Shown here piece by piece: positions 8,146 to 15,158 of a stretch of 20,046 nucleotides of DNA. Where the stretch lies: the NCBI GenBank assembly GCA_017457555.1, contig JAFTHG010000097.1:1-20046 (forward strand), read 5' to 3'. Under the pieces are notes generated by a model. The model was not told where the DNA came from. It did no database searches and saw only the letters and a program-made list of their open reading frames with translations. The translations under genes and the position numbers were made by a program. Each line of letters opens with the position of its first letter. Positions within the stretch are counted from its first letter, which is position 1. The stretch is from Kiritimatiellia bacterium. Its GTDB lineage: Bacteria; Verrucomicrobiota; Kiritimatiellia; RFP12; DVOR01.

Positions 8146-8399
8146 ATCCTGACCCCGTCATCCTCGCCTTCTTGGCAGCTCGTTACCCCATTCTCTACAC
8201 CACAGAGACGATCACCACGCGCGTCAAGCGCTCAGGCCTCTGTGATGGCGACTTCGACACCCTCGCCATCCTCTCCCGACTCGCCAAACGTGGCCTCGTC
8301 TCCTTAGAGGTCGATGACCTCTCCGGCCAGGAAGGATGGGCCGCCACCGCTGAAGGCCGTAAACGCTGGATCCTCGATGGCCAGCTCTTAATCGGCTAA
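8142..8399 (+). CDS. small winged-helix-like protein (Mu gp26 position)
   Basis: The protein has 85 residues from the ATG at 8142, with AAAAAGGAGCCTCTC before it; an earlier in-frame ATG at 8109 lies within the upstream gene and lacks such a site. The sequence (ILYTTETITTRVKRSGLCDG, LAILSRLAKRGLVSLEVDDL, GWAATAEGRKRW) reads as a helix-turn-helix followed by a beta wing, typical of small winged-helix DNA-binding folds. Mu-like phages carry a small gp26-class gene here, between gp25 and small terminase. It may assist packaging or regulate late genes; neither can be shown from sequence. Confidence 0.65.
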   Translation: MNPDPVILAFLAARYPILYTTETITTRVKRSGLCDGDFDTLAILSRLAKRGLVSLEVDDLSGQEGWAATAEGRKRWILDGQLLIG

Positions 8400-8405
8400 C
8401 CACCG

Positions 8406-8440
8406 CTGTCTTATTTGAGCAGTAGCGCCCCCGCGCTACT
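8406..8440. repeat. hairpin repeat family B, copy 2
   Basis: CTGTCTTATTTGAGC then the perfect stem AGTAGCGC (8421-8428) / GCGCTACT (8433-8440) with loop CCCC. It starts 7 bases after the stop of the preceding gene. The next bases are AAAAGCGACT, not a T-run, so a terminator on the + strand is unlikely. Confidence 0.85.
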
Positions 8441-8464
8441 AAAAGCGACTCAAAGGAGCTTTTC

Positions 8465-9100
8465 ATGCGTGTCTATAAATCGAAAATCGGCAGACTGCCC
8501 CATACCATCCGTCACACCCTCTGCCAACGCCTCCGCGATGGCCAAACGCAGGCTGAGATCCTCTCCTGGCTCAATGCCCTCCCGGAGACCCAAGAGATGC
8601 TCCGCACCACCGGCGCAAAGGCCGTCACCGCCGTCAATCTCACCGACTGGACAAACACCGGCTTTCAAGATTGGTGCGCAGACCAGGAGCGCACCGCCCA
8701 CCTTGAGCGCCTTACCGAACACTCCCTCGCGGTGCTCGAGCGAACCGGTGGCGACCCCTCCGCGGTGGGTGCGCGCCTCCTCGCTGGACGCCTCTTAGAT
8801 GTCTTAGAAGGCGCGAGCGAACCCGAAGAACTCGGCGACCTTGTCAAAGCCCTCGTCGCCCTGCGTTCGGCAGAGACCGCCGCCCGAAAGACCGACCTCG
8901 CCGCAGAGGCTAATGCCATCAAGGTGCGCCAGCTTGACCTCGAAGAGCAGAAGTTTAGACGCCAAACCTGCGAACTCTTCCAACAGTGGTACGACCGCGA
9001 TGAGGTCCGCGCCCTCCTCGGAAATGACGCCCTCGATGCCTCCGCCAAGACCGACGCCCTCGGCCAACTCCTCTTCGGCGACCTCTGGAAAAACTGTTAG
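8465..9100 (+). CDS. small terminase subunit-like protein (DUF3486, Mu gp27 type)
   Basis: The protein has 211 residues, with CAAAGGAGCTTTTC before the ATG. The N-terminus (KSKIGRLPHTIRHTLCQRLRDGQTQAEILSWLNAL) matches the layout of DUF3486 proteins: a short LP-x-x-(V/I)R start, then a helix-turn-helix that recognises DNA. Residues 70-130 are helical, and 130-175 form an Ala/Glu-rich coiled segment (AAEANAIKVRQLDLEEQKFRRQ), as expected for small-terminase oligomerisation. It lies immediately upstream of the large terminase, as in Mu. It would recognise phage ends during headful packaging. The last codons and TAG (AAAAACTGTTAG) run into a GCTGTTA array, so the repeat supplies the final Cys and the stop. 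Confidence 0.75.
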   Translation: MRVYKSKIGRLPHTIRHTLCQRLRDGQTQAEILSWLNALPETQEMLRTTGAKAVTAVNLTDWTNTGFQDWCADQERTAHLERLTEHSLAVLERTGGDPSAVGARLLAGRLLDVLEGASEPEELGDLVKALVALRSAETAARKTDLAAEANAIKVRQLDLEEQKFRRQTCELFQQWYDRDEVRALLGNDALDASAKTDALGQLLFGDLWKNC

Positions 9101-9136
9101 CTGTTAGCTGTTAGCTGTTAGCTGTTAGCTGTTAGC
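9093..9136 (+). repeat. heptanucleotide array, five perfect GCTGTTA units
   Basis: CTGTTA is followed by a run of GCTGTTA units, then GCGCAC. It starts inside the last codons of the small terminase gene and ends 17 bases before the large terminase ATG, ahead of the ribosome-binding site TAAGGAG. It is the most regular array in the window. Seven is not a multiple of three, so each of the three frames meets a TAG within 21 bases. Confidence 0.9.
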
Positions 9137-9152
9137 GCACTAAGGAGCCTCC

Positions 9153-10841
9153 ATGCAAAACCCGCAAAAACGCCCGTTAAACGCGTCCGCGCCCTCCGAA
9201 GGTAGAAATGCCGCCCAAAAGTCCACGGAGCGATTCTTGCTATCCGCGAACCCTCCGCGAGAGGCGCAGACGTTTGAACCTGTCATCCAATTACGCGCTG
9301 GCCAGCGAAAGTTGGTCGAATTGACCGCCACGCACCGCCTTTTGGCCTTCGTGGCACGCCGTCAGTATGGCAAGACCACCACCTTCGCCAATATCGCCCT
9401 CTTGAAGATGATGCGCCAGCCCGGCCACACCGTCATCTTCGGTTCGGCCAAACTCAATCTCTCGCGCGAAATCATCCTCAAAGAGGCCGCCGTCCTGGAG
9501 AAGGCCCTGCGTGCTGCGCGCCAACTCACCCTCGCCGACACCCAGACCGGTCGCGCCCTCCCGCACCTCTCACTCGATGACTTCGCCGACCTCTATGAGC
9601 ACTCGCGCCTCGAGCTGCGCTACTACCACGACCGGGGGACCTACTCGCGCACCAAGGTCGTCGCCCTGCGCCCCGATACCGTGGGTGAAACGGGTGACCT
9701 CATGTGTGATGAGATTGGCCGCATCAATAATTGGCGTGAAGTGTGGGAAGCGGTCGAACCCATCGTCGCCTCCAATCCCACCTTCAGGCTGCTCCTCTCT
9801 ACCACCGTCCCCCCCGATGACGCACACTACAGTTTTTCCCAACTCATGCCACCGCCGGGCACGCTCTTTACCCCAAATCCTGCCGGTAATCTCTACACCT
9901 CCCAACTCAATGTCGACGTCCTGCGCTTAGACGCATGGGATGCCGCCCTGGATGGGGTTCCGCTCTATGACCTCAAAACAGGCGCACCGCTCTCCCCAGA
10001 GGAGCACCGCGCCAAGGCCGATGATAAGGATGCGTGGGACCGCAACTACGGTTGCCGCTTTCTCACCGGCGGTTCGGCAGCCGTCACCCTCCGCGCGCTC
10101 TCTCAGGCGCAGGAGCGGGGCATCGAGCAGGGATGCCAATACGCTGAGGACAACCTCCCCGACAATTTTGAAAGCCTCTTCGGCACCGGCGCGATCACGA
10201 TCGGTGCAGACCCTGCCACCACCGAGGGCGCGCACTCTAACCCCTTCGGTCTCTGCTTCCTGCAAACCACCGCTGAGGGCGTGGCTGCGCGCCTCATCCT
10301 CTCGCTGCGCACCGCCGACCCCGAGAAACCCCGCGCACTCCTCCTGGAGGCCGTTCACCGTCTCGCAGGACGCGTGCAGGCGGTGGCGATTGATGCCACG
10401 AGCGAACGCTTCTGGTGCGTGGAGACTGCGCGAGCCTTGAGAGCGGAGGACCTTCCCGTCCATCTCTGCGTCTCCTCCACCACGCTCGACTATCTCGGTG
10501 AACGCCTCTTGCTGAAGACCTATCTCGGTAATAAGGCCGTCGCCGCCCTTGAGGATGGGCGCGTCGCCCTCCCGCCTAAGCGCCCCATCGCCGAGGATTT
10601 TCGTCTCGTCAAACGCGTCAAAGGCGGGTTTGACGCAGATGTCGCTCCCTCCGGTCGCCACGGCGACCTCTTCGATGCCTTCAAACTCGCACTCTACGCC
10701 ATGGAAGAAGGCAGCCTCAAAGTTGAGGCCGAAGCCGTCGCCACCCGCACCTCACCCACCACTCACCACCCCGAGCGCTTCTCCATGCGCCCACCAAAGA
10801 GCGAACAGCCATCAGCGAACAGCAGACAGCTGATGATTTAG
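9153..10841 (+). CDS. large terminase subunit (Mu gp28 type)
   Basis: The protein has 562 residues, and TAAGGAGCCTCC precedes the ATG. An N-terminal ATPase holds a Walker A-like RQYGKTT at 70-76 and a Walker B-like GDLMCDEIGR at 181-190, followed by the coupling stretch RLLLSTTVPP (212-221). A C-terminal RNase H-like nuclease follows, with probable acidic metal ligands D353 (GAITIGADPA), D414 (AVAIDATSE) and D505/D508 (GRHGDLFDAFKLALYAM). It packages DNA into proheads with the small terminase and portal. Length fits the family. The tail SEQPSANSRQLMI comes from the heptad array that begins at about 10798, so the natural C-terminus probably ended near residue 545. Confidence 0.92.
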   Translation: MQNPQKRPLNASAPSEGRNAAQKSTERFLLSANPPREAQTFEPVIQLRAGQRKLVELTATHRLLAFVARRQYGKTTTFANIALLKMMRQPGHTVIFGSAKLNLSREIILKEAAVLEKALRAARQLTLADTQTGRALPHLSLDDFADLYEHSRLELRYYHDRGTYSRTKVVALRPDTVGETGDLMCDEIGRINNWREVWEAVEPIVASNPTFRLLLSTTVPPDDAHYSFSQLMPPPGTLFTPNPAGNLYTSQLNVDVLRLDAWDAALDGVPLYDLKTGAPLSPEEHRAKADDKDAWDRNYGCRFLTGGSAAVTLRALSQAQERGIEQGCQYAEDNLPDNFESLFGTGAITIGADPATTEGAHSNPFGLCFLQTTAEGVAARLILSLRTADPEKPRALLLEAVHRLAGRVQAVAIDATSERFWCVETARALRAEDLPVHLCVSSTTLDYLGERLLLKTYLGNKAVAALEDGRVALPPKRPIAEDFRLVKRVKGGFDADVAPSGRHGDLFDAFKLALYAMEEGSLKVEAEAVATRTSPTTHHPERFSMRPPKSEQPSANSRQLMI

Positions 10842-10903
10842 CGAACAGCCCACAGCAAACAGCTAACAGCAAACAGCTAACAGCAAACAGCTAACAGCTT
10901 TTA
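10798..10903. repeat. long heptad array (AACAGCN orientation) with decayed core
   Basis: About fourteen degenerate NNACAGC units, including repeated AAACAGCTAACAGC, run from within the terminase gene to 10898, then TTTTAGAAAGTGAGACGATA, a shortened version of the composite-element core. The same bases, read on the other strand, supply the Ser-Cys end and TAG stop of the four-helix-bundle gene. Both convergent genes therefore terminate inside this array. Confidence 0.85.
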
Positions 10904-11211
10904 GAAAGTGAGACGATAAATGCGTGAAGTAATTTGCCGACTTCCTCAGTTAAAAGAAGCGCAGGCTTGGTTTGTGCTCGGGTTAAAAGACCTACGCGCT
11001 CACAAATCAAAATCTGTGTTTGCAATTCTGCTCGCGACCCAGAGGCGATATGCAAGAAATTGCGAAACGCTTTGTCGCCACTTCGTGCATGCCCTTCGGC
11101 AATGTTGGAAGGGATTGAAACTGCCGCTCGACGCATTTGGTCTGCAAGCCCAAAACGCTCTTCAGAAGGTAATGCCTGGATTAAGTGATAGACGCTCTCA
11201 ACTAAGTCCAT
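10891..11211 (-). CDS. four-helix bundle protein (S23/IVP family), N-terminus interrupted by TGA
   Basis: The family is clear: MDLVESVYHLIQALPSEERF, GLADQMRRAAVSIPSNIAEG and FLHIASGSRAELQTQI are hallmarks of the four-helix bundle proteins first found in 23S rRNA intervening sequences and related to Avd, the accessory protein of diversity-generating retroelements. As drawn it starts at the ATG at 11211 (106 residues). The same frame continues upstream: MSTTYRDLIV, then TGA (11221-11223), then QKSMDLVE. Family members have Trp at that TGA (LxVWQKAMDLV). The intact gene would start at 11253 with 120 residues. It is either newly inactivated, restarted at the inner ATG, or read through. It is opposite to the surrounding late genes, between two heptad arrays, and visibly less GC-rich than neighbours, so acquired. 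Confidence 0.85.
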   Translation of the reverse strand: MDLVESVYHLIQALPSEERFGLADQMRRAAVSIPSNIAEGHARSGDKAFRNFLHIASGSRAELQTQILICERVGLLTRAQTKPALLLTEEVGKLLHAFIVSLSKSC

Positions 11212-11273
11212 GCTCTTCTGTCAAACAATTAAATCTCTGTATGTTGTACTCATGACGCACAGTCTACCATAAA

Positions 11274-11296
11274 CTGTCCGCTGTCCGCTGTCAGCT
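11274..11296 (+). repeat. short heptad array before the portal gene
   Basis: CTGTCCGCTGTCCGCTGTCAGC, three GCTGTNN units, lies just upstream of the AAAAAAGGAAACCCC ribosome-binding site of the portal gene. With the array at 10798-10903 it brackets the four-helix-bundle gene. The two arrays are in opposite orientation. Confidence 0.8.
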
Positions 11297-11311
11297 AAAA
11301 AAGGAAACCCC

Positions 11312-12766
11312 ATGACTCCCCATCGCCTTCCTATCGGGTATGAAGTCCCCAATCTCGGACAAACCCTCACCGCCGACGCCCTTATCGCCATCCTCAACGA
11401 AGCGGAAAATGGCGACACGCGTAACCTCTTCGCGCTCTACCGTGACATCCTCTGCGATGCCCACATCCAATCGGAGTTCACCAAACGCAAAGCCGCCATC
11501 CTCGCCGACCGTGCCGCCCTCCGGGGCAACAATGCCGACCCCATGCAGGTGCAGGCCGTCACCTTCCTCACGCCAGTCCTGGAGTCGCAGTGCTTTGTTC
11601 AGGGCGTCTCGGCCCTCTTAGACGCTACGCTCTTCCCAGTCTCGATTTTGGAGAAGGTCTTTGCCTATCGTAATGGCCAATACGTCCTCGCAGACCTCAT
11701 CCCTGTTCCCATGCAACTCCTCGACTTCTCCCAGGGCGAGGTGCGCATCTATGATGTCGATGAGCAGGGGAGGCCGCTGGCGACCTCGCAGGTGCCGGAC
11801 CCCAATCGCTACATCATCCACGCCCCCAAACTCCTCCCCATGCCCGAACGCTGGGGCGGCCCTATGCGTGCCGTCCTCTCGTGGTGGCTCCTGCGCACCA
11901 TGAGCCGCCAATGGTGGGCCAGCCTCCTCGAACGCTTCGGCACGCCCTTCCTCATTGGCAAATATCAGTCCCCTGACGATAAAACCGTCCTCACCGCGGC
12001 CTTCCAAATGGCCCAGAGAATCGGCGGCCTTGTTATCTCTAAGGGCACCGAGGTGGAACTCGTCCAGGCTGCACAGAATGACTCGGGCACCTCCCACGGT
12101 TCCTTCATTGAGCTCTGTAATGCCGAAATCTCCAAACTCATTGTCGGCCAAACCCTCTCCACCACCCCCGCCGCCACGGGTCTCGGTTCTGGCGTGGCCC
12201 AACTCCAGGGCCAAGTCCGCGAGGACCTGCGCCGCATGGACGCCCTCTTCATCACCTCCACCCTGCGCGACCAATTATTCTCCCAACTCCTCCGCCTCAA
12301 TGGTTTCACCTGCCAACCCCCAAAACTGCGCTTCGGCATCGACTCCTCCTATGAAGAAAATGCCGCCATCGCCATGCTCCCATCCCTCGCGCAAGCAGGT
12401 CTCGAACTCGATGACGCAGGCCTCGCCCAACTCGCCGACCAGACGGGCCTCTCCCTTCGCCGCCGCGAAACTGCCCCACCGCTGTCTCCTCTGAGCAGTA
12501 GCGCACCTGCGCTACTTTCCACCACCGCGCTGGGATCCATCCCACACGTCATGCCGGGGGCTGCACATGGGACGAAATCGCGCACCGAGCGGTTAGGGGA
12601 GCTATGGGCAGAAGATGAGGACTTGCTCCGCTCAATTATTGAAGGCTCTGCCACCCCTGAACAGGCTAAACGCCGCCTCTCTAAATGGTTGGAGCGCCAC
12701 GCCACCGATGCCGTAGACTTAATCGATGACATCCTCATCCGCGCCGCAGAAAGTGAAGCCCTCTAA
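11312..12766 (+). CDS. portal protein (DUF935, Mu gp29 type)
   Basis: The protein has 484 residues, and AAAAAAGGAAACCCC precedes the ATG. The sequence follows the DUF935 pattern: LFALYRDILCDAHIQSEFTKRK near residue 40, GVSALLDATLFPVSILEKVF near 98, the conserved ERWGGPMRAVLSWWLLRTMSRQWWASLLERFGTPF region at 183-213, and SKLIVGQTLSTT near 275. The portal forms the dodecameric ring at the head vertex through which DNA is packaged. Residues about 389-404 (PPLSPLSSSAPALLS) are encoded by hairpin repeat copy 3, inserted in frame near the C-terminus. In Mu the next gene is F, but here the + operon ends with the portal and F is on the other strand. Confidence 0.93.
   Translation: MTPHRLPIGYEVPNLGQTLTADALIAILNEAENGDTRNLFALYRDILCDAHIQSEFTKRKAAILADRAALRGNNADPMQVQAVTFLTPVLESQCFVQGVSALLDATLFPVSILEKVFAYRNGQYVLADLIPVPMQLLDFSQGEVRIYDVDEQGRPLATSQVPDPNRYIIHAPKLLPMPERWGGPMRAVLSWWLLRTMSRQWWASLLERFGTPFLIGKYQSPDDKTVLTAAFQMAQRIGGLVISKGTEVELVQAAQNDSGTSHGSFIELCNAEISKLIVGQTLSTTPAATGLGSGVAQLQGQVREDLRRMDALFITSTLRDQLFSQLLRLNGFTCQPPKLRFGIDSSYEENAAIAMLPSLAQAGLELDDAGLAQLADQTGLSLRRRETAPPLSPLSSSAPALLSTTALGSIPHVMPGAAHGTKSRTERLGELWAEDEDLLRSIIEGSATPEQAKRRLSKWLERHATDAVDLIDDILIRAAESEAL
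12480..12516. repeat. hairpin repeat family B, copy 3, inside the portal gene
   Basis: CGCTGTCTCCTCTGAGC then stem AGTAGCGCA (12497-12505) / TGCGCTACT (12508-12516), 9 bp with a 2-base loop. It is in frame within the portal reading frame and encodes a Ser/Pro/Ala stretch between two domains, a place that would tolerate an insertion. Confidence 0.85.
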
Positions 12767-12769
12767 CCA

Positions 12770-12804
12770 CTGTCTTATCTGAGCAGTAGCGCACCCGCGC
12801 TACT
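12770..12804. repeat. hairpin repeat family B, copy 4
   Basis: CACTGTCTTATCTGAGC then stem AGTAGCGC (12785-12792) / GCGCTACT (12797-12804) with loop ACCC. It begins 4 bases after the portal stop and lies just ahead of the bidirectional terminator. Confidence 0.85.
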
Positions 12805-12810
12805 CATAAC

Positions 12811-12842
12811 AAAAAAAGCCCCGGTCTCCCGGGGCTACTTTA
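12811..12842. terminator. bidirectional intrinsic terminator
   Basis: The stem GCCCCGG (12818-12824) / CCGGGGC (12829-12835) has a 4-base loop. On the minus strand it is followed by seven T (complement of AAAAAAA at 12811-12817), a strong terminator for the leftward operon ending at 12844. On the plus strand the stem is followed by TACTTTATTTA, a weaker U-tract for the rightward operon ending at the portal gene. It sits exactly between the convergent operons. Confidence 0.88.
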
Positions 12843-12843
12843 T

Positions 12844-13194
12844 TTAGTGGAGTCGATGTCGCACCCACTCCCAATTATCAAAATGATACTTGGGATCAGG
12901 CTGATAATCCTCACGCTTGCCGCCTCGCGCAATAAAAGTTCCAATGCTGCGGCTTGCGTGAAGAAGATAGTCGCACTCATCGCGCCAACGTAGCATCGCT
13001 GGGGTAAAGCACTTGAGATTCCATTTATAGGGATTGGGATTTTCCCCAGCAGGCAAGTGGGTAACCACCTTATGAGAGCGCTCACAAGCAGTATCAATTA
13101 AACGATAAGCACACTCGTCCAGACTCTCGTTGGGACGAGGAAAGAGCATTTCCCAAAGTTCCTGTGGCGTGTAAAACGCGTCATCTTCACTCAT
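12844..13194 (-). CDS. unidentified 116-residue protein coupled to the gpF-JAMM gene
   Basis: The ATG at 13194 overlaps the upstream stop in ATGAGTGA, so it is translationally coupled. The product is soluble, with no signal or membrane segment, and rich in Trp, Tyr, His and Arg (ELWEMLFPRPNESLDECAYRL, PYKWNLKCFTPAMLRWRDEC, YHFDNWEWVRHRLH). No family is recognised. A small protein following a gene with an added enzymatic C-terminus is the usual place for an immunity or chaperone protein, so it could be the partner of the JAMM-like domain; this is inference from position only. It is the last gene before the terminator. Confidence 0.7.
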   Translation of the reverse strand: MSEDDAFYTPQELWEMLFPRPNESLDECAYRLIDTACERSHKVVTHLPAGENPNPYKWNLKCFTPAMLRWRDECDYLLHASRSIGTFIARGGKREDYQPDPKYHFDNWEWVRHRLH

Positions 13195-14530
13195 TGAGTT
13201 CCTCTGTTGTTAACAATCCTTGTTGTGTTAAGGTGTAGAGTTCCTTTTCCCAATCACGTCTGCATCCATCAAACGCCTCATCTGAGAGTGCTGCCCATGG
13301 CTGCAGGCGCTCCTCTACTTGTTCTTTAGCATTTTCGGACACGATATAGCGGATAATGCTTGGCGGAAGGGGCTCGTGCGTTTTAGGATCACGACCTTGA
13401 TAAGCAATCGTACCATGCTTACAAAAAGGGCTACACCATGAGATGATATCCTCTGGAGAGGGCGTAGCAGAATGCGGATGACTATGGATCGTAGTGTGGT
13501 TGATAAAGACTTCTTCATAGCGCACGCTATTTTCGGTAGCTTGCTGATGCACTGGTAACTCATCCCCAAGGTCATAAGCGCGCACAATAAGATGCTCACG
13601 CTCGGTCTTCTTGGAACGTGCCAAGCATTTTTGGGCATCACTTAGGAGGTCGCTCTCACAGAGCCAATCCCACACACTAAGCTCGCGTCCATGGCGTTGC
13701 ACGGTCTGCGTCTTACACCGCGCTGCAAAAGTCTCAAAGGCTTTGCGATAGAGCGCTGCCATCTCGGGCGTATTGGCATCGGTCGCCAAATACTTCCCCC
13801 GAATCGAGCTGAGGTCTAAATGCAGGTCGCCCGGATTGTGGTAATAGACTTCCATTTCCTCGCTTGGAATTGCCGCCGTTTGACGTGGTGAAAAGACATA
13901 TTCCACCTTACCGTCAATCTCTAAATGACCTGTGCGAAGCAGAGGCAAGCGGGGGTCTTCGATGTCAAAAAAGCGCGGATCTTTTGCCTCGCGCATCTTC
14001 TGCGCGGTGCGTTTGGTAATCTGAACCACCTTGCAGCGGCATCCATAGTCCCACGGTGGGAAGTGCTCACGCCAGAAGGGATCATTGGCCGGGAGCGTCA
14101 CCCCATGGAGCAGTTTGTGCGTACTGCGTGTGCGGCTATCGCCCACCGATTTATACTGCCAATAGGGGAAAAGTGCCATCTCTTCAGGGTCAGTCATTTC
14201 TTGATAACGCGCCACGGAAATCGCTTTAGCCACCTCGCTCCGCACGATGCGCTGCGCTAAGTGGCGCGCCTTATCCTTCTCCAAGTCATGCGCCAATTCC
14301 TTAGCAATGGCTTGACGTGCCCGCTGCCAACTCTCCCCCTGGGGAACACGCTCTACAGCTTGCTGAATACGCACCACGCGCTCTAAGTCGGCTAAGTTCG
14401 CTACAGCAAATGCTCTCGCCCGAAATTCGGGCAAGAGCTTGCTCATAGTCTCACCAGTCGTGGGTTGGCGCGAGTGAATCGCCTGCACTGCACCACGATC
14501 GGCCTGATGAATCTTCGTCGTCGCTTTCAC
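13187..14530 (-). CDS. minor head protein (Mu gpF / SPP1 gp7 domain) with JAMM-like C-terminal extension
   Basis: The protein has 447 residues from the GTG at 14530, in a GTGA overlap with the upstream stop and with AGAAGG before it; an internal ATG at 14446 is an alternative start. Residues 85-175 carry the phage minor head signature: RIVRSEVAKAISVARYQ, YKSVGDSRTRSTHKLLHG and DPFWREHFPPWDYGCRCKV. The C-terminal part contains IHSHPHSATPSPEDI at 348-362, a JAMM/JAB metalloprotease pattern (H349, H351, S358, D361), one residue shorter than in RadC (HNHPSGDPTPSREDI). gpF links portal and head in Mu and is a late protein; here it is transcribed with the transposition genes. The extension may be a protease or a toxin-type domain. 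Local GC is visibly lower than in the late genes. Confidence 0.85.
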   Translation of the reverse strand: MKATTKIHQADRGAVQAIHSRQPTTGETMSKLLPEFRARAFAVANLADLERVVRIQQAVERVPQGESWQRARQAIAKELAHDLEKDKARHLAQRIVRSEVAKAISVARYQEMTDPEEMALFPYWQYKSVGDSRTRSTHKLLHGVTLPANDPFWREHFPPWDYGCRCKVVQITKRTAQKMREAKDPRFFDIEDPRLPLLRTGHLEIDGKVEYVFSPRQTAAIPSEEMEVYYHNPGDLHLDLSSIRGKYLATDANTPEMAALYRKAFETFAARCKTQTVQRHGRELSVWDWLCESDLLSDAQKCLARSKKTEREHLIVRAYDLGDELPVHQQATENSVRYEEVFINHTTIHSHPHSATPSPEDIISWCSPFCKHGTIAYQGRDPKTHEPLPPSIIRYIVSENAKEQVEERLQPWAALSDEAFDGCRRDWEKELYTLTQQGLLTTEELNE

Positions 14531-14991
14531 GGTTTAGCCTTCTGTTCGCCGAGATTGTTTAAAAAGAGGTAGGTCTTACGGTCTTCGCTACCTTTTTCCC
14601 AACATTCCGGATGCTTCATACAGTATCGCAAATGTCGGAACCAACTGTCAACATCCAGCATCCACGTCCCAGGAGAGACCTGCACCATATCAATAAAGCC
14701 TGCCGTCGCCAAACGGCGCAGCGTCTGATACTGCACGGGCCGCCCAGGTTCGGAGGGAAAGCCCAGCAGACTCATCAACTCCGTATTGACGCGCGCCATA
14801 CGAATCTGATACGGCACGCACCGATAGGTCCCGTCCTTCTGCTGCACAAAGTGCGCCAAAACATACTCCGGCGCATCATTCACGCCCTCTGCGGGCACAT
14901 ACACATCTGCTCCCGGCGCCACAGGCACCATCGCACCACGACTGGCCTGCTTCAAACGCGCCTCAAGCGGTTCATCTTTCGTCGTTAACAT
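14527..14991 (-). CDS. unidentified 154-residue protein of the leftward operon
   Basis: Start at the ATG at 14991, with AAGGAG five bases before it; an adjacent GTG would add one residue. The product is soluble. Residues 25-130 (VYVPAEGVNDAPEYVLAHFV, YQTLRRLATAGFIDMVQVSP, GTWMLDVDSWFRHLRYCMKH) include a helix-turn-helix-like stretch at about 90-115 with strands, which could be a small winged helix. It lies between the GemA-position gene and gpF, overlapping the latter by 4 bases. Mu-like phages keep small early or middle regulators such as Mor/C in this part, but no Mor motif is visible. Function unknown. Confidence 0.65.
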   Translation of the reverse strand: MLTTKDEPLEARLKQASRGAMVPVAPGADVYVPAEGVNDAPEYVLAHFVQQKDGTYRCVPYQIRMARVNTELMSLLGFPSEPGRPVQYQTLRRLATAGFIDMVQVSPGTWMLDVDSWFRHLRYCMKHPECWEKGSEDRKTYLFLNNLGEQKAKP

Positions 14992-15002
14992 CACTTCTCC
15001 TT

Positions 15003-15158
15003 ATCTGCCCCGTCAGGGGCGCATGAGCTGACAGCGGACAGCATACAGCTATCAGTCCTTTTCTAATAAGCTGTCAGCTGTCCGCTGACCGCTGTTAGCT
15101 GTCAGCTGTTGGCTGTTCGCTGTCAGCTTCCCGCCCACTGCGGCGGGGGTGGCTTGCT
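15003..15158 (-). repeat. mosaic intergenic element, copy A (core, heptads, hairpin)
   Basis: On the minus strand, order is: a CTGCGGC... segment, GAAGCTGACAGC heptads, core TTATTAGAAAAGGACTG, heptads ATAGCTGTATGCTGTCCGC, CTCATGCG, stem GCCCC / GGGGC around TGAC, then AAGGAG of the next gene. It overlaps the last codons of the upstream gene, and its core supplies DSLLEKD and the TGA stop. Copies B (15684-15812) and C (18042-18232) share the same order. Confidence 0.88.

Noticed and set aside
8406..8440. Intrinsic terminators at the family B hairpins
   Set aside because: No copy is followed by a convincing T-run on either strand, and two copies lie inside coding regions.
9093..9136. CRISPR array or similar for the regular GCTGTTA run
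   Set aside because: Units are 7 bases with no spacers, and no cas gene is present; it is a simple tandem repeat.
10891..11211. Diversity-generating retroelement, prompted by the Avd-like four-helix-bundle gene
   Set aside because: No reverse transcriptase, no template/variable repeat pair differing at adenines and no lectin-type target end was found in the window; the gene is closer in pattern to generic S23/IVP proteins than proof of Avd.
10920..11255. Plus-strand 111-residue frame over the four-helix-bundle gene
   Set aside because: Its sequence has no family pattern, while the minus strand reads a clear S23-family protein across the same bases.
12844..13194. Phage protease/scaffold gene expected near portal and gpF
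   Set aside because: The product is too short and shows no Ser-protease or scaffold features.
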